Assembly: GCF_932276165.1 (NCBI RefSeq)
Contig: NC_063997.1
Coordinates: 1,002,001 to 1,066,000 of the forward strand
Origin: Plutella xylostella
Lineage: Eukaryota; Arthropoda; Insecta; Lepidoptera; Plutellidae
Reading direction: 5' to 3'
DNA length: 64,000 bases
Shown here: positions 11,740 to 23,090 of the stretch, in pieces
Layout: each line of letters opens with the position of its first letter
Position numbering within the stretch: position 1 is the stretch's first letter
Position numbers and translations under genes: made by a program
The notes under the pieces: model-generated
Told to the model about the DNA's origin: nothing
What the model saw: the letters and a program-made list of their open reading frames with translations, nothing else
Database searches by the model: none

Positions 11740-12850
11740 CAGACCCGACTTGAGGTGAATTGATCTCCCGGAAGGGGGGGAGGTGGGGGGATGGTGTTTT
11801 TTGTAAACGGTGGGGCACATGATGAAATTTATGAGAAAATTCCAAAAAATGTTTTTTTTTCATTTGCGGGGGGAGGGGAGATTTTTTTATAAAAACGTGT
11901 TTTTTCGGCGATTTTCAAAGCATTTTTTTATTGTGTTCGAGGCATTTGACAGGTTTGACTTGTATGGAGCGGTTGTGTAGTTTGACGAGTAGAGTTGCCA
12001 TGTGAAAGAATTTTCCCCATTTTTAGGGTAAATTTCGAGATTTTCCCCAAAAACATGAAAAGTAGAAATAACAACTTTTGATTTTAAAATTTGATGCAGT
12101 TTTGTCGGAAAGACCCGTACTAATGACATTTGACCATTTTTATTACTTTCGACTGGCAACCCTGGGCGATAGGCGAGATTATATTTTTTCGGATTTTTTT
12201 ACGTCGACCCAACTTGAGGTGAATTGATCTCCCAGAAGGGAGGCAGGTGGGGTGATGATTTTTTTTGTACACGGTCTGTTATATGGTGCAGTTTATGGGA
12301 AAATTCCGAAAAATTGAAAAAACAAAATGGCGGACTGCTTTGGCGGCCATTTTGTAAAAGTGACTTTTTTTCGCGATTTTTGATTGGTTTTTTTAAATGT
12401 TTAGAGTGATTGGGGAGATTTGTCTTGTATAGCGCATTTGTGTAGTTTGTTGGATAGACTATACCAGTTAAATAAAAAATCCCCATTTTTAGGGAAAATT
12501 TTGAGATTTTCCCCAAAAATCTGAAAAATAGAAATAACCGTTTTGGATTTTAAAAAATGATGCAGTTTAGTCAGAAAGGCACATACTAATGACATTTGAC
12601 TATTTTTATTACTTTCGGCTGGCAACCCTGAGAAATACGGGAGATTATATTTTTGAAAAAGTTCGACGTCGATTCAAGTTGAGGTGAATTGATCTCCCAG
12701 AAGGGGGGGAGGTGGGGTGATGTTTTTCTTTGTACATGGTTGGATATATGGTGAAATTCATGGGAAAATTCCGAAAACTGCAAAAATCAAAATGGCGGAT
12801 GAAGTGGCAGCCATTTTGTTAAAGAGAAATTTTACATGGTTTAAGGCTAT
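11740..12850 (+). repeat. ~465-bp tandem array, unit A (three copies)
   Basis: The phrase gaggtgaattgatctccc recurs near 11753, 12213 and 12683, each time followed by a G-run (aaggggggaggtgggg), then atggcgg..gcagccattttg-type and tccccatttttaggg motifs. Spacing is about 460-470 bp. Recurring minus-strand open frames arise from the repeat and are not genes. Confidence 0.85.
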
Positions 12851-14080
12851 TTCACCTGTATTGAGTGGTCTGACAGTTTTGACTTGTAGAGCGCGTTTGT
12901 GTGTTTAGGTACGCTTAATTTTTCTATGAAATAAAAACTCCTCATTTTTCGGGAAAAAAACAAAATTTCCCTAAAAACATGGGAAATTTTACATAAATAG
13001 GCAATTTTATCGTTTTGTGATGGTCTGAAGGAATTCGAATGTATGGCGCGTTTGTGTAGTTAAATGCATAAATTTTAATTAATAATAAAAAACTCCCCAC
13101 TTAAAGAAAAAAAACAAAATTTCTCTAAAAACATGGGAAAATTTACATAAAAATGCAATTTTGTCGCTTTGTGATGGTCTGAGGAGATTCGAATGTATGG
13201 CGCGTTTGTGTAGTTAAATGCATAGATTTTTAATTAATTATAAAAAACTCCCCACTTAAAGAAAAAAAAACAATATTTCTCTAAAAACATGGGAAAGTTT
13301 ACATAAATATACAATTTTGTCGTTTTGTGATGGTCTGAGGAGATTGGAATGTATGGCGCGTTTGTGTAGTTAAATGCATAGATTTTTAATTTAAAATAAA
13401 AACTCTACACTTTTAGGAAAAAAATCAAAATTTCCCTAAAAACGTATAAAAAATTACCAACATTAGCAATTTCACCCCGTTGAAGTGGTCAGACAGATTT
13501 ATTGTATATGGCGCATTTGTGTAGATAAATACAAACAATAATTATTTAAGATAAAAACTCCCCACTTGTAGGGAAAAAATCAAAATTTCCCTAAAAACGT
13601 TGAAAAAATTACCAACATTAGCAATTTCACCCCGTTGAAGTGGTCAGAAAGATTTATTGTATATGGCGAATTCGTGTAGATAAATACAAACAATAATTAT
13701 TTAAAATAAAAACTCCCCACTTGTTGGGAAAAAATCAAAATTTCCCTAAAAACGTTGAAAAAATTACCAACATTAGCAATTTCACCCCGTTGAAGTGGTC
13801 AGACAGATTTATAGTATATGGCGCATTTGTGTAGATAAATACAAACAATAATTATTTAAAATAAAAACTCTCCACTTGTAGGGAAAAAAAAATCCCTAAA
13901 AACGTTGAAAAAATTACCTACATTAGCAATTTAACCCCTTTGCAGTGGTCAGACAGATTTGTGGTATATGGCACATTTGTGTAGATAAATACAAAGAATT
14001 ATTTTTAAAAATAAAAACTCCCCACTTTTAGAGGAGAAAATATTTTCCCTAAAAATATACAAAATGTAAATCAACTTTAC
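12850..14080 (+). repeat. ~155-bp tandem array, unit A (eight copies)
   Basis: The core tggtctgacag..gcgcgtttgtgtag recurs near 12868, 13023, 13174, 13331, 13482, 13639, 13796 and 13947, at 151-157 bp intervals, with actccccac and aaatttccctaaaaac blocks between. The first three or four copies and the last four form two subfamilies (gttaaatgcata versus gataaatacaaa). Confidence 0.85.
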
Positions 14081-14089
14081 CACAGTGTA

Positions 14090-14880
14090 AGTGCCGAGCG
14101 CAACGAGGCCATAGTCCTTCTACAAGCTATACCAAAATAAAACCAGCCGAGTGCAGCGAGGCATACGACAAGTAACCCTGCCATAAAGAAAAGGAATCCG
14201 AGCGAAGCGAGGCATTACGTATCATAATTATTCATATCAATAAAGAAAAACTACGGGAAAAGTCCCGTTTAAGAAGTGGAAAGCCGAGCGAAGCGAGGCA
14301 AAACAACCTAAACCATCCAAAACCCAAAACCTAGAGAGCCGAGCGGAGCGAGGCAAAACTACTGAAACCAACATCCGAAAACCCGAAGAGCCGAGCGAAG
14401 CGAGGCTAAAGCGCAATAACCAGCAAGTGCCTATGTAACTGCAGAGCCGAGCGAAGCGAGGCAAAACAACCGAGACTGCTATTCCGAGTCCTGGAGAGGA
14501 GCCGAGCGAAGCGAGGCTAAACTAATTTTATCACCAACTGCCTGTTTAACTGGAGAGCCGAGCGCAGCGAGGCAAAACATTCCAAACCATCATACCACAA
14601 CCACTGAAGAGCCGAGCGCAGCGAGGTAATACAACTTAAGTATAACTTTACCGTAAAAGAGGAGCCGAGCGAACCGAGGCAAAATAATGCAAAACACTAT
14701 ACCGCAAACCCTGGAGAGCCGAGCGAAGCGAGCCAATGCAAACCACCATACCGCAAACCCTGGAGAGCCGAGCGAAGCGAGGCTAAACAATGCAAACCAC
14801 CATACCGCAAACCCTGAAGGGCCGAGTGAAGCGAGGCAACACTACTCAAACCCTCGTCAACATAACTAATCTGAGAGCTG
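14090..14880 (+). repeat. ~54-bp satellite with gccgagcgaagcgaggc core, unit A
   Basis: About 14 copies of a 17-bp core (with c/a and g/a variants) separated by 35-40 bp of less conserved A/C-rich sequence. Open frames across it merely reflect the absence of stops in the repeat. Confidence 0.85.
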
Positions 14881-14899
14881 AATATGGCAAATAATACTA

Positions 14900-15348
14900 A
14901 CTACAAAAACAATTACACAGCCAGGCGAATCGAGACGCTAGAAAAACGCGCGAATGGAGGTGATTCAGACTGAAGAGGTGCTAAAGAATCCAATATTTGT
15001 GTACAAAAGATATCACCTCGATACTAGGTAAAGTTTATGAAAAAAACAAAAGTTCATATTGGTAGTTTCTCTACTAAAAAACTCAGGAGTATAAGTGAAT
15101 AATTGAGACGCTATAAAAACGCGCAAATGGAGGTGACTCTGATTTGTAAGGTATTTAATTAAAGAAGCCAATGTTTGCATACAAAACGATATCGGCTAGA
15201 TAAAGGTATTATATAGATAGATACCTAAAGCTATAATGGCAACATTTTTGAAGGGAAATCATAAGCAGTTAAAGCCAGTATTCTTCAATCTGATTGGAAT
15301 ACGAAGAAAAACGCCAGAAAGAGTCGCTGCGTTATTGTAAAACTCAAA
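14900..15348 (+). repeat. Two diverged copies of an ~180-bp repeat
   Basis: The sequence gagacgctagaaaaacgcg..gaatggaggtga recurs near 14927 and 15107, followed by agaatccaatatttgtgta-like and gatatc segments. A counterpart lies in unit B near 23297. Confidence 0.6.
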
Positions 15349-15640
15349 GAATATCAAAGAATCAAAGAATATTTTATTTCTTTCTACAAATTCGGTAACA
15401 AAGTAGTGACCAGAGCCTCACTTGTAAGTTAAAAGAAACCTGCTGTGCCAGTGGGGCCTCGCTCTTCCGTTTAGTATACAATTCAATAAACTTAGGTAGT
15501 TAGAAATATATATAACAAGTAGTTGATAAACAATTAAATAATTAAAATAAAAACAAGTAAGGTTAACTTAATTATTTAAGACTTATTTAACATAATCATA
15601 ATCTGTATGTGTGTGTGATACTTATACAAAAAAACAGTTT
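15349..15640 (-). mobile_element. LINE 3' fragment in unit A
   Basis: Begins with repeated tcaaagaat motifs and has a typical LINE 3'-tail composition, with ggggcctcgctcttccgttt in the body. It has no counterpart at the matching place in unit B, so it inserted after the units split. Family not identified. Confidence 0.4.
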
Positions 15641-15679
15641 TTTTTTAATAAAAGCAAAAGCATCAATACCCACGATCAT

Positions 15680-16480
15680 CAGTGATAACGAAATTCATAC
15701 TGAAAATACAGTTTCGAAGGCAAAACAAAACGCAAGAAAGATTTGCTACGGTATTTTCAAGTCAATACCCTGCTGAAACCGATATTCATACTGAAAACTG
15801 TATCCCACCTGAAAGATTTGCTACGGTACTTTTAAGGCCTAACAAAACGCAAGAAAGATTTGCTACGGTATTTTCAAGTCAATACCCTGCTGAAACCGAT
15901 ATTCATACTGAAAACTGTATCCCACCTGAAAGATTTGCTACGGTACTTTTAAGGCCTAACAAAATGCAAGAAAGATTTGCTACGGTATGTTCAAGTCAGT
16001 ACCCTGCTGAAACCAATATTCATACTGAAAACTGTAATCCCACCTGAAACAAAATCATCAGTACCCCTTTAATAAAGAAATTCATAGTGAAAACCTTTTT
16101 TAAGGCCTAACAAAATGCAAGATAGATTACTTGCTACGGTATGTTAAAGTTAATACCCTACTGAAACCGAATTTCATACTGTAAACTGTATTCCACCTAA
16201 AACAAAATCATCAGTACCCCCCTTAGTATAGAAATTCATAGTGAAAACTTTGATGGCATAACGAAACGCAAGAAGGATTTGCTACGGTTTGTTCACGTCA
16301 ATACAATGCTGAAACCGAAATTCATACTGATAACGAATCCCACCTGAAATAAAAGCATCATTACCCCTTTAATAAAGACATTCATAGTGAAAACAGTAAA
16401 TTTTAAGGCATAACAAAACGCAAGAAAGATTTGCTACGATATGTTCAAGTCAATACCCTGCTGAAACCGAACCAAAAGCA
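15680..16480 (+). repeat. ~120-150-bp tandem array with agaaagatttgctacgg, unit A
   Basis: Copies at about 15730, 15849, 15968, 16113, 16268 and 16423. The first are 119-bp units and later ones about 150 bp because they add aaaatcatcagtacccc. Related copies are in unit B (24110, 24260, 24540). A 121-codon open frame crosses the first units only because their period leaves no stop. Confidence 0.8.
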
Positions 16481-16849
16481 TCAAAGCCCCGCGCGGCTGC
16501 TTGCAGCCCGCGCCACAACGCGACCTCTAGTTATAATATATATAGCTGGATTACCACTGACTGATTCATTGACATGATTGTTCTCCCAGAAGGAGCCATT
16601 TTTTGATATGAAAATGTTTTAGGGAAATGTACAGGGTGCTCAAGTGAGTAGAGAAAAAATCCGAAATTTTAAAAAAAGTTGTAAAAAAAAAAAATTTTTT
16701 TTGCTCCTCTTTTTTGGTGACCATACATTTTTTTATATTTCGAGGGTGTATTAAGAGTGTCTGACAGATTATAAAAAAAATATAAAAAAATAAAAAAACA
16801 AAATGGCGGCCGAGTTGCAGTGAAGCAAAGTTTAGGGCGTGTCAGACCC

Positions 16850-17936
16850 GACTTGAGGTGAATTGATCTCCCGGAAGGGGGGGAGGTGGGGGGATGGTGT
16901 TTTTTGTAAACGGTGGGGCACATGATGAAATTTATGGGAAAATTCCAAAAAATGTAAAAAAAATTATTGCGGGGGGAGGGGAGATTTTTTTATAAAAACG
17001 TGTTTTTTCGGGGATTTTCAAAGCGTTTTTTTATTATGTTGGGGGCATTTGACAGGTTTGACTTGTATGGAGCGGTTGTGAAGTTTGACGAGTAGAAATG
17101 CCATGTGAAAGAATTTTCCCCATTTTTAGGGTAAATTTCGAGATTTTCCCCAAAAACATGAAAAGTAGAAGTAGCCATTTTTGATTTTAAAATTTGATGC
17201 AGTTTTGTCGGAAAGACCCGTACTAATGACATTTGATCATTTTTATTACTTTCGACTGGCAACCCTGCGCGATAGGCGAGATTATATTTTTTCGGATTTT
17301 TTTACGTCGACCCAACTTGAGGTGAATTGATCTCCCAGAAGGGAGGCAGGTGGGGTGATGATTTTTTTTGTACACGGTCTGATGTATTGTGCAGTTTATG
17401 GGAAAATTCCAAAAAGTTGAAAAAACAAAATGGCGGACTGCTTTTGCGGCCATTGTGTAAAAGTGACTTTTTTTCACGATTTTTGATTGGTTTTTTCACA
17501 TGTTTAGAGTGGTTGGGGAGATTTGTCTTGTACAGCGCATTTGTGTAGTTTGTAAGGTAGACTATACAAGTTAAATAAAATTTCCCCATTTTTAGGGAAA
17601 ATTTTGAGATTTTCCCCGAAAACATAAAAAATAGAAATAACCGTTTTGGATTTAAAAAAATGATGCAGTTTAGTCAGAAAGGCTCATACTAATGACATTA
17701 GACTATTTTTATCACTTTCGGCTGGCAACCCTGAGAAATACAGGAGATTATATTTTTGAAAAAGTTCGACGTCGATTCAAGTTGAGGTGAATTGATCTCC
17801 CAGAAGGGGGGGAGGTGGGGTGATGTTTTTCTTTTTACACGGTTGGATATATGGTGAAATTCATGGGAAAATTCCGAAAAATGCAAAAATCTAAATGGCG
17901 GATGAAGTGGCAGCCATTTTGTAAAAGAGAAATTTT
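16850..17936 (+). repeat. ~465-bp tandem array, unit B
   Basis: Same three copies as in unit A (gaggtgaattgatctccc near 16857, 17317 and 17787), with scattered substitutions. The third copy is cut by the LINE insertion just after gagaaatttt. Confidence 0.85.
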
Positions 17937-20900
17937 GATTGATTTTGATTTGATTTATTAAAACTTTATTTTATCATAATAAACACGAAAAATACACAAA
18001 TATTCCGCCAAACTGTTAAAACAGTTTATCGGCAGACATGCTCTCATTATAAACTACTTACTTAATCTTAATCTATTTACTGGTAATATCTATTCACTAC
18101 TAAAGTTACTTGCTAAAATAAATAAAAATATGGTACATCGCAACAGTAGTACAAAGCGGCCTAGCCGCACCGATATCTGCGGGTAGACATAAAATCAGTT
18201 CACAAAAATAATTGTGTGTGCGTCGCGCTGGCAGTGCCATGTATAATTACTATTAGTTAGGTGTATAATTATTTTTGTAAGTTAGTATATTTTTTAATGT
18301 GTTTTTATTATTGTATTTCTTTATTATTATTTAGATGTATAGGTACGCTGTTTTAGGTGTATAATTGGTATTTATAAATTTTAATAAAATCTATAGATTT
18401 GAAAGTTCCGTATCGTTTAGAAAGAATTGTTTTAGTTTATTTTTTATCATATTTTTTGTTCCTTTAATATCTTTAATCTTATCTGGGATTGAGTTAAATA
18501 ACTTTGGAATTAGCCAGTCTTTAGTCCGTCTACCATACAAATTAATTACTTTTGGCACTACAAGTTTACGTTGGGTTTTTGAACGCGTATTATAGTTACT
18601 TTTTATTTTATTTTTATATTCGTCATTCCAAAATTCGTCGAGTGTTAATAAAAGAAAACATTTTTTGCGTGCTGTAAGAACTTTGCATTTTTGGAATAAT
18701 AATTCATAGTTTTCTGCATACTGCTTTTTAGTCTTCTGACCCACAATTACCTTCAGAAATCTAATCTGTAAATCTTTTATTTTATTAGTCTGGGTTTTGA
18801 AAGTAAGTCCGAAGCACTCTATCCCATACGATAAAACTGAATCCACTAAAGCGTGGTACAACATATATAAAATTGATCTGGGGGTACAATAGCTGAGGCT
18901 TTTAAATTTACTTAGCAATACTCGAAGTTTATCACTTACCTCGTTTATTTGATATTTCCAACAAAAACGGTTGTCTACTGTTAGGCCTAGATATTTATAT
19001 TTAATTACGCTTTCGATGGTTAAACATTTACAGTTTTTGAAGTCGAGATGTAAACAGTCGTACGAGTGTCCCTTTAACTCAATTTGTTGGATATCTATTT
19101 TTCGATAGCTGGAAGAGATGTTCATTATTTTAGTTTTTTGATTATTTAAAATAATTCCGTTATCGTGTGCCCACATCATAATATTATTCAGGTCACTCTG
19201 CATATTGTTCTGAATAATGACGGGATCATGTCCAGCGTACATTAAACAGGTGTCGTCTGCAAACATGTACTTCTGGCATTTTTTAATTATAGATACCATG
19301 CTGTTCACGTGAACTATGTAACATACGGGACCAGACACAGAGCCCTGAGCAACGCCATATTTAACCATTTTTCTTGAGCTGTATTCGTCTGAAATTTTTA
19401 CCGTTAGAGTACGGTTCTTTAGGTAATTAGCAAACCAACCCTGAAGTGACCCGCGTATCCCGCTTTCATCCAGAGCAGTTAATAGTGTGCTATGATCAAG
19501 TGTATCGAAAGCCTTTTTAAAATCAATGAAAAGTACAGCTACTTGTTTTTTACTATTTAATGAAGTGTTTATTTCATTTGCAAATTTTGATAATAATTTT
19601 GTTGTGTTTTTACCTTTTTGAAATCCGTACTGATATTCCGTGATTATATTATTTATATTTAAATAAGATGATACTTGGTTTACGATGGCTTTCTCTACTA
19701 TTTTGTTTAAGGTAGGCAAAACTGCTATAGGCCTGTAATCACCAGGATTGGTGTGATTACCACCCTTGAACAAAGGTCTTATTATAGAAACTTTAAGTTC
19801 ATCCGGATACAGCTGCTTGTGTATACACAAATTAATAAAGTGGGCGATAATTGGACTGACTTCTTTTTTGATTAGTTTAATATCACACAATCGTATTTTG
19901 TCTATTCCTGGTGATTTGTTGACATTTAAATTATTTAGTATTTTAATTACTGAAGCTGTTGTAACTTTTTGGAATCTCATAGATTTGTTTTGATAAATTG
20001 TATAGCTGTTCCGGTCTAAAAACTGTTTATCACATTTGTGTTTTATTGAATCTATCTCATTACTAAAAGTATTTGAAAACTTTTCACAAATTGTTTTAAT
20101 TTCATCGTTTTTACCCATATGTCTAACTATTATTTCATCCACCGACTTTTTTTCTTTGCCCAACCACTTGTTAATGTAATCCCAGATTTTTTTAATATTA
20201 GTTCCAGCTTCCAAGATCAATGTTTTTTTGTGATTGTTTTTAGCTCTGTTTATTTCTTTATTTGCTTTATTTCGCCATTTATTATACTCCCTGCGATAAA
20301 CTTGGTTAGCTGGATTGTTTTTCCATTTTTTGAAGAGGTTATCTTTATGTGAAATCATATTTTGAATATCTTTTGTTATCCAGGGACAGGTTCTACGCAG
20401 AGAAAAATCATTGGTAGTTATTTCTTTAGTATTATCATTGTAAATGTCGTTAAATGTTTTATTTATTCTATTGTAAAGCACCAAAGGACATGATTCATTT
20501 AGGTAATCTTTCCAATTTACTTTCTTTAGTTCTTGTAGTATTTTATGATTATTAAGTACTTTAATTAATTGACGTGGTTGTTGATATTTTTCTCTTTCAA
20601 TAGTGACACAAATAAAGTAATGATCCGCTAATTTCGTTTCTATAACCGCAGAAATAGTATTAGTTGACACTTTTACAAATATATGGTCCAAACAAGATTT
20701 ACATAGGTGGTCTTTTCTAAATTCCTCTCTTGTTATACCATGGATTTTCTTATCGTAGCCATAATTACTAAACATATTTTCGTACTGTATAACATTTGTA
20801 TTTTCTCTTTCTAAAAGGTTAATATTCATGTCTCCAACAATTATAACCTCATCTTTAGGAAGAAACGATTTTAACATAGAATTAATTTCAGTTATAAATA

Positions 20901-21485
20901 ATGTAGTAGTATCTTTCTTGTAAATTTTTGGAGGTCGATACAAAACAATTAAATGTATTTTGTGATTACCGTGATAAAAAGTACTTAATACACCCTCAGC
21001 TGATTTTAAGTTTACATTCTTATTACAAAATACAAACTGCTTTTTGTACAATATGAGTATACCTCCACCGGATCTTCCTTGTCGACATTTATGGTAAGCG
21101 TCGTAGCCATCTAATTGAAATGCAGATATTTCATTTTCTGTCACATTAATTTCTGTAAGTGCAATTATGTCTATATCTTTACTACATGTACTTAACGCTA
21201 CTTCTAATTGTGCAAAATTTTTCTTCAGTGATCGTAGGTTAATATGAATAACAGTAAAGAAATATTGGCTTTTAATTGATTCTACATACTTTTCTAACGT
21301 TAGGTATCTTTCTGTTTCATTGGTTTGAATGATGTCGTCAATATCAGCCATTTTTCATCATTATAATATAATATTAATACACCTTACTTTTTAATTTTGT
21401 TCTTTGATGAGTGTACATTGTTCTCCTGTTCTAGTAGAAGAGATCAGCTTTTCAATGTCCATGGTACTGTAAAGAGTTTAAAGAG
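17937..21485 (-). mobile_element. Nested CR1/L2-like non-LTR retrotransposon
   Basis: Insertion edges are given by comparison with unit A, where gagaaattttacatgg is uninterrupted. Here the left part stops at 17936 and the right part resumes at about 21486. The 3' end (low coordinates) carries an AATAAA-containing, tcaaaatcaatc-type tail rather than poly(A). Only about 135 bp precede the ORF, so no separate ORF1 is present. A clean target duplication is not visible. Confidence 0.8.
18391..21351 (-). CDS. LINE ORF: AP-endonuclease and reverse transcriptase, intact
   Basis: 986 codons with no stop or frameshift. Residues ~33-250 form an exonuclease/endonuclease/phosphatase-type nuclease: HINLRSL, ALTEINV with the Glu, GRSGGGILILY, YRPP, GDMNINLL, LDHIF and the late LADH with the catalytic His. 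Residues ~470-760 form the reverse transcriptase, with NKSPGIDKI, DYRPIAVLP, FIDFKKAFDTLDH, VAQGSVSGP and MFADDT at ~696-701. Farther on, KYLGLTVDNRFCW is the thumb-like motif common to CR1/L2/Jockey-group LINEs. The protein nicks target DNA and copies the element RNA. It is AT-rich, unlike the host exons here. Clade assignment within the CR1 group is uncertain. Confidence 0.93.
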   Translation of the reverse strand: MADIDDIIQTNETERYLTLEKYVESIKSQYFFTVIHINLRSLKKNFAQLEVALSTCSKDIDIIALTEINVTENEISAFQLDGYDAYHKCRQGRSGGGILILYKKQFVFCNKNVNLKSAEGVLSTFYHGNHKIHLIVLYRPPKIYKKDTTTLFITEINSMLKSFLPKDEVIIVGDMNINLLERENTNVIQYENMFSNYGYDKKIHGITREEFRKDHLCKSCLDHIFVKVSTNTISAVIETKLADHYFICVTIEREKYQQPRQLIKVLNNHKILQELKKVNWKDYLNESCPLVLYNRINKTFNDIYNDNTKEITTNDFSLRRTCPWITKDIQNMISHKDNLFKKWKNNPANQVYRREYNKWRNKANKEINRAKNNHKKTLILEAGTNIKKIWDYINKWLGKEKKSVDEIIVRHMGKNDEIKTICEKFSNTFSNEIDSIKHKCDKQFLDRNSYTIYQNKSMRFQKVTTASVIKILNNLNVNKSPGIDKIRLCDIKLIKKEVSPIIAHFINLCIHKQLYPDELKVSIIRPLFKGGNHTNPGDYRPIAVLPTLNKIVEKAIVNQVSSYLNINNIITEYQYGFQKGKNTTKLLSKFANEINTSLNSKKQVAVLFIDFKKAFDTLDHSTLLTALDESGIRGSLQGWFANYLKNRTLTVKISDEYSSRKMVKYGVAQGSVSGPVCYIVHVNSMVSIIKKCQKYMFADDTCLMYAGHDPVIIQNNMQSDLNNIMMWAHDNGIILNNQKTKIMNISSSYRKIDIQQIELKGHSYDCLHLDFKNCKCLTIESVIKYKYLGLTVDNRFCWKYQINEVSDKLRVLLSKFKSLSYCTPRSILYMLYHALVDSVLSYGIECFGLTFKTQTNKIKDLQIRFLKVIVGQKTKKQYAENYELLFQKCKVLTARKKCFLLLTLDEFWNDEYKNKIKSNYNTRSKTQRKLVVPKVINLYGRRTKDWLIPKLFNSIPDKIKDIKGTKNMIKNKLKQFFLNDTELSNL

Positions 21486-22432
21486 TTTACATGTTTTTAT
21501 GCTATTTCACCTGTATTGAGTGGTCTGACAGTTTTGACTTGTAAAGCGCGTTTGTGTGTTTAGGTACGCTTAATTTTTATATGAAATAAAAACTCCCTAT
21601 TTTAAGGGAAAAAAACTAAATTTCCCTAAAAACATGGGAAATTTTACATAAATATGCAATTTTATCGTTTTGTGATGGTCTGAGGGGATTCAAATGTATG
21701 GCTTGTTTGTGTAGTTAAATGCATAGATTTTTAATTTATAATAAAAACTCCCCACTTATAGGAAAAAAAACAAATTTTCCCTAAAAACATGGGAAAATTT
21801 ACATAAATATGCAATTTTATCCCTTTAAGATGGTCGGAAGGGTTCCAAATGTACAGCGCGTTTGTGTAGTTAAATGCATACAATTTTAATTTAAAATAAA
21901 AATTCCCCACTTATGGGGAAAAAAATCAAAATTTCCCTAAAACGTATAAAAAATTACCAACATTAGCAATTTCACCCCGTTGAAGTGGTCAGACAGATTT
22001 ATGGTATATGGCGCATTTGTGTAGATAAATACAAACAATAATTATTTAAAATAAAAACTCCCCACTTGTAGGGAAAAAAACAAAATTTCCCTAAAAACGT
22101 AGAAAAAATTACCAACATTAGCAATTTCACCCCTTTGAAGTGGTCAGACAGATTTGTGCTATATGGCGGATTTGTGTAGATAAATACAAAGAATTATTTT
22201 TTAAAATAAAAACTTCCCACTTGTAGGGAAAAAATCAAAATTTCCCTAAAAACGTAGAAAAAATTACCAACATTAGCAATTTCACCCCTTTGAAGTGGTC
22301 AGACAGATTTATGGTATACGGCGCATTTGTGAAGTTAATACAAAGAATTATTTTTTTAAATAAAAACTCCCCACTTTTAGAGGAAAACATATTTTCCCTA
22401 AAAATATACAAAATGTAAATCAACTTTACCAC
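21486..22432 (+). repeat. ~155-bp tandem array, unit B (six copies)
   Basis: Core motifs near 21518, 21676, 21830, 21985, 22140 and 22297. Same consensus as the unit A array but two copies fewer. Confidence 0.85.
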
Positions 22433-22435
22433 AGA

Positions 22436-23090
22436 TTAAGTGCCGAGCGCAGCGAGGCCATAGTCCTCCTACAAGCTATACCAAAATAAAACCAGCCGAG
22501 CGCAGCGAGGCATCCGATCGACAAGTAACCCTGCCATAAAGAAAAGAAATCCGAGCGAAGCGAGGCATTACGTATCATAATTATTTATTATCAATAAAGA
22601 AAAACTTCGGGAAAAGTCCCGTTTAAGAAGTGGAAAGCCGAGCGGAGCGAGGCAAAAATACTGAAATCAACATCCGGAAACCCGATGAGCCGAACGAAGG
22701 GAGGCTAAAGCGCAATAAACAGCAAGTGCCTATGTAACTGCAAAGCCGAACGAAGCGAGGAAAGACATCCGAAATTATCATTCCGAGACCTAGAGAGGAG
22801 CCGAGCGAAGCGAGGCTAAACTACTTTAATCACCAACTGCCTGTTTGACTGGAGAGCCGAGCGCAGCGAGGCAAAACAATCCAAACCATCATACCACAAC
22901 CACTGAAGAGCCGAGCGCAGCGAGGCAATACAACTTAAGTATAACCTTACCGTAAAAGAGGAGCCGAGCGAAGCGAGGCAAAACAAGGCGAACCACCATA
23001 CTTCAAACCCTGGAGAGCCGAGCGAAGCGAGGCAACACTACTCAAACCCTCGTCAACACAACTATATAACCTGAGAGCCGATTGTGGCTA
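22436..23090 (+). repeat. ~54-bp satellite with gccgagcgaagcgaggc core, unit B
   Basis: About 11 copies. Inter-core sequences match those of unit A in the same order, with some units lost. Confidence 0.85.

Larger units (their letters stand above)
11428..16530 (+). mobile_element. Helitron-like unit A, packed with tandem arrays
   Basis: A 5103-bp unit that is followed directly by a homologous unit at 16531. The right end has a GC-rich hairpin (gcgcggctgc then gcagcccgcgc, 16491-16513), 13 nt of spacer and CTAG at 16527-16530 followed by T, which is the 3' terminus expected of a Helitron on the + strand. A typical TC start is not obvious; the left edge is set by where the two units begin to match (ttataatatatatagctgg). 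No Rep/helicase ORF is present, so the unit is non-autonomous. The body consists of successive tandem arrays listed separately. The Helitron assignment rests on the 3' end only. Confidence 0.6.

Noticed and set aside
11566..12783. Several 60-105 codon minus-strand frames with similar translations, recurring at 16669-17886
   Set aside because: They are the same frames repeated because the DNA repeats. They span A-runs and the G-rich repeat core, have no domain signature and are shifted by small indels between copies.
14237..14869. Open frames in the 54-bp satellite on both strands
   Set aside because: Translations are repeats of the core (ARLGS- or EPSEAR-like). No gene structure.
14090..14880. 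CRISPR-like look: regular 17-bp repeats with 35-40-bp spacers
   Set aside because: The host is a eukaryote, there is no cas gene, and the 'spacers' are related to each other and conserved between units A and B. It is a satellite.
15682..16047. 121-codon open frame on the + strand
   Set aside because: It crosses 119-bp tandem repeats. The translation merely repeats, and the frame is lost in later copies.
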